Below are positions 60,056 to 64,000 of a DNA stretch of 64,000 bases, piece by piece. The DNA lies in contig OZ038435.1 in assembly GCA_964036275.1 (NCBI GenBank), positions 22,116,559-22,180,558 of the forward strand. The letters are read 5' to 3'. The stretch comes from Litoditis marina (taxonomy: Eukaryota; Nematoda; Chromadorea; Rhabditida; Rhabditidae). Position numbers and translations under genes: made by a program. The notes under the pieces are model-generated. The model worked only from the letters and a program-made list of their open reading frames with translations. It was not told the DNA's origin and did not search any database. The first letter of the stretch is position 1; the number at the start of each line of letters is the position of its first letter.

Positions 60056-63000
60056 ATTGTCTAAACATGACCGATTTAATGTAGTAGGCCAGTGTTGATG
60101 AACCTTCTTTTACGTTACTTTCATGAAGTAATATGTTACTCATTGAGAATAAATTGATGTTTCAAGGTTCCTCCCAATTTCCCACGAGACACGTGACTCA
60201 GTGCACGCAGGGAGAACATAATTATAATTGTCTAAACATGACCGATTTAATGTAGTAGGCCAGTGTTGATAAACCTTCTTTTACGTTACTTTCATGAAGT
60301 AATATGTTACTCATTGAGAATAAATTGATGTTTCGAGGTTCCTCCCAATTTCCCACGAGACACGTGACTTAGTACACGCAGGGAGAACATAATTATAATT
60401 GTCTAAACATGACCGATTTAATGTAGTAGGCCAGTGTTGATAAACCTTCTTTTACGTTACTTTCATGAAGTAATATGTTACTCATTGAGAATAAATTGAT
60501 GTTTCGAGGTTCCTCCCAATTTCCCACGAGACACGTGACTCAATACACGCAGGGAGAACATAATTGTAATTGTCTAAACATGACCGATTTAATGTAGTAG
60601 GCCAGTGTTGATGAACCTTCTTTTACGTTACTTTCATGAAGTAATATGTTACTCATTGAGAATAAATTGATGTTTCAAGGTTCCTCCCAATTTCCCACGA
60701 GAAACGTGACTCAGTACACGCAGAGAGAACATAATCGTAATTGTCTAAACATGACCGATTTAATGTAGGAGGCCAGTGTTGATGAACCTTCTTTTTCGTT
60801 ACTTTCATGAAGTAATATGTTACTCATTGAGAATAAATTGATGTTTCAAGATTTCTCCCAATTTCCCACGAGAAACGTGACTTAGTACACGCAGGGAGAA
60901 CATAATTATAATTGTCTAAACATTTCCGATTTAATGTAGTGGGCCAGTGTTGATGAACCTTCTCTTACGTTACTTTCATGAAGTTATATGTTACTCATTG
61001 AGAATAAATTGATGTTTCAAGGTTCCTCCCAATTTCCCACAAGACACGTGACTCAGTACACGCAGGGAGAACATAATTATAATTGTCTAAACATGACCGA
61101 TTCAATGTAGTAGGCCAGTGTTGATAAACCTTCTTTTACGTTACTTTCATGAAGTAATATGTTACTCATTGAGAATAAATTGATGTTTCGAGGTTCCTCC
61201 CAATTTCCCACGAGACCCGTGACTCAGTACACGCAGGGAGAACATAATTATAATTGTCTAAACATGACCGATTCAATGTAGTAGGCCAGTGTTGATAAAC
61301 CTTCTTTTACGTTACTTTCATGAAGTAATATGTTACTCATTGAGAATAAATTGATGTTTCAAGGTTCCTCTCAATTTCCCACGAGAAACGTGACTCAGTA
61401 CACGCAGGGAGAACATAATTGTAATTGTCTAAACATGACCGATTTAATGTAGTAGGCCAGTGTTGATGAACCTTCTCTTACGTTACTTTCATGAAGTAAT
61501 ATGTTACTCATTGAGAATAAATTGATGTTTCAAGGTTCCTCCCAATTTCCCACGAGAAACGTGACTCAGTACACGCAGGGAGAACATAATTGTAATTGTC
61601 TAAACATGACCGATTTAATGTAGTAGGCCAGTGTTGATGAACCTTCTCTTACGTTACTTTCATGAAGTAATATGTTACTCATTGAGAATAAATTGATGTT
61701 TCAAGGTTCCTCCCAATTTCCCACGAGAAACGTGACTCAGTACACGCAGGGAGAACATAATTGTAATTGTCTAAACATGACCGATTTAATGTAGTAGGCC
61801 AGTGTTGATGAACCTTCTCTTACGTTACTTTCATGAAGTAATATGTTACTCATTGAGAATAATTGATGTTTCAAGGTTCCTCCCAATTTCCCACGAGAAA
61901 CGTGACTCAGTACACGCAGGGAGAACATAATTGTAATTGTCTAAACATGACCGATTTAATGTGGTAGGCCAGTGTTGATGAACCTTCTCTTACGTTACTT
62001 TCATGAAGTTATATGTTACTCATTGAGAATAAATTGATGTTTCAAGGTTCCTCCCAATTTCCCACGAGAAACGTGACTCAGTACACGCAGGGAGAACATA
62101 ATTGTAATTGTCTAAACATGACCGATTTAATGTAGTAGGCCAGTGTTGATAAACCTTCTTTTACGTTACTTTCATGAAGTAATATGTTACTCATTGAGAA
62201 TAAATTGATGTTTCGAGGTTCCTCCCAATTTCCCACGAGACACGTGACTTAGTACACGTAGGGAGAACATAATTGTAATTGTCTAAACATGACCGATTTA
62301 ATGTGGTAGGCCAGTGTTGATGAACCTTCTCTTACGTTACTTTCATGAAGTAATATGTTACTCATTGAGAATAAATTGATGTTTCAAGGTTCCTCCCAAT
62401 TTCCCACGAGAAACGTGACTCAGTACACGCAGGGAAAACATAATTGTAATTGTCTAAACATGACCGATTTAATGTAGTAGGCCAGTGTTGATGAACCTTC
62501 TCTTACGTTACTTTCATGAAGTAATATGTTACTCATTGAGAATAAATTGATGTTTCAAGGTTCCTCCCAATTTCCCACGAGAAACGTCACTCAGTACACG
62601 CAGGGAGAACATAATTGTAATTGTCTAAACATGACCGATTTAATGTAGTAGGCCAGTGTTGATGAACCTTCTCTTACGTTACTTTCATGAAGTAATATGT
62701 TACTCATTGAGAATAAATTGATGTTTCAAGGTTCCTCCCAATTTCCCACGAGAAACGTGACTCAGTACACGCAGGGAGAACATAATTGTAATTGTCTAAA
62801 CATGACCGATTTAATGTAGTAGGCCAGTGTTGATGAACCTTCTCTTACGTTACTTTCATGAAGTAATATGTTACTCATTGAGAATAAATTGATGTTTCAA
62901 GGTTCCTCCCAATTTCCCACGAGAAACGTGACTCAGTACACGCAGGGAGAACATAATTGTAATTGTCTAAACATGACCGATTTAATGTAGTAGGCCAGTG

Positions 63001-64000
63001 TTGATGAACCTTCTCTTACGTTACTTTCATGAAGTAATATGTTACTCATTGAGAATAAATTGATGTTTCAAGGTTCCTCCCAATTTCCCACGAGAAACGT
63101 GACTCAGTACACGCAGGGAGAACATAATTGTAATTGTCTAAACATGACCGATTTAATGTGGTAGGCCAGTGTTGATGAACCTTCTCTTACGTTACTTTCA
63201 TGAAGTTATATGTTACTCATTGAGAATAAATTGATGTTTCAAGGTTCCTCCCAATTTCCCACGAGAAACGTGACTCAGTACACGCAGGGAGAACATAATT
63301 GTAATTGTCTAAACATGACCGATTTAATGTAGTAGGCCAGTGTTGATAAACCTTCTTTTACGTTACTTTCATGAAGTAATATGTTACTCATTGAGAATAA
63401 ATTGATGTTTCGAGGTTCCTCCCAATTTCCCACGAGACACGTGACTTAGTACACGTAGGGAGAACATAATTGTAATTGTCTAAACATGACCGATTTAATG
63501 TGGTAGGCCAGTGTTGATGAACCTTCTCTTACGTTACTTTCATGAAGTAATATGTTACTCATTGAGAATAAATTGATGTTTCAAGGTTCCTCCCAATTTC
63601 CCACGAGAAACGTGACTCAGTACACGCAGGGAAAACATAATTGTAATTGTCTAAACATGACCGATTTAATGTAGTAGGCCAGTGTTGATGAACCTTCTCT
63701 TACGTTACTTTCATGAAGTAATATGTTACTCATTGAGAATAAATTGATGTTTCAAGGTTCCTCCCAATTTCCCACGAGAAACGTCACTCAGTACACGCAG
63801 GGAGAACATAATTGTAATTGTCTAAACATGACCGATTTAATGTAGTAGGCCAGTGTTGATGAACCTTCTCTTACGTTACTTTCATGAAGTAATATGTTAC
63901 TCATTGAGAATAAATTGATGTTTCAAGGTTCCTCCCAATTTCCCACGAGAAACGTCACTCAGTACACGCAGGGAGAACATAATTATAATTGTCTAAACAT
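60056..64000 (+). repeat. 171-bp satellite array, orientation A, right end
   Basis: About 23 subfamily II monomers running off the window. Neighbouring units are very similar from about 61370 on. The variant AACGTCACTCAG occurs at 62584, 63780 and 63951; the first interval of 1196 bp corresponds to a seven-monomer block. There are no genes; open frames here are satellite translations. Confidence 0.96.

Noticed and set aside
1..64000. Relationship to primate alpha satellite because of the 171-bp monomer.
   Set aside because: Only the length agrees; no CENP-B-box-like motif or sequence similarity was seen. Lengths near one nucleosome are common among satellites.

Overview
The window looks like nuclear DNA of a rhabditid nematode, possibly Caenorhabditis or a close relative. 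This is inferred from short introns with TTTCAG-like 3' splice sites, an RTE-clade retrotransposon and a Maverick/Polinton with small nematode-style introns. No conserved host gene could be identified. About 40 kb of the 64 kb is one tandem satellite with a 171-bp monomer, and nearly everything else is a mobile element embedded in it.

Layout: satellite in orientation A (1-2850); a 200-N gap; an unassigned 1.8-kb stretch (3051-4837); satellite in orientation B (4838-24498), interrupted by element copy 1 (16644-18416); a broken RTE retrotransposon carrying a 2.5-kb foreign insert (24499-28577) at the point where the satellite changes orientation; a 95-bp satellite remnant; element copy 2 (28789-31473); satellite A (31474-44004); a truncated Polinton (44005-54952); satellite A (54953-58061); element copy 3 (58062-60055); satellite A (60056-64000).

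The most unusual content is a family of three elements that share one architecture: a long palindrome at one end, a tandem-repeat body rich in short GC palindromes, and a subterminal inverted repeat directly next to a GC-rich hairpin at the other end. All three lie at exactly the same base of the 171-bp monomer and in the same orientation relative to it, although copy 3 is very different in sequence from copies 1 and 2. Four isolated copies of the terminal hairpin lie in array B at the same satellite junction and have been multiplied with the array. Subterminal repeats plus a terminal hairpin resemble nonautonomous Helentron (HINE-type) rolling-circle elements; the long terminal palindrome and the satellite-specific target do not belong to the usual description.

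The Polinton is read entirely from the minus strand. From right to left it has a packaging-ATPase C-terminal fragment cut by satellite, two small conserved Polinton-type proteins, a retrovirus-like integrase (one intron, one frameshift, a premature stop in its chromodomain), a small membrane protein, the minor capsid protein, a basic core-like protein, the double-jelly-roll major capsid protein, a 141-bp minisatellite, a two-exon gene, a five-exon zinc-ribbon-like gene with a (GA)n intron, an adenovirus-type cysteine protease and a C2H2 finger protein. The protein-primed DNA polymerase and a recognisable right terminal inverted repeat are missing, so this copy is not autonomous.
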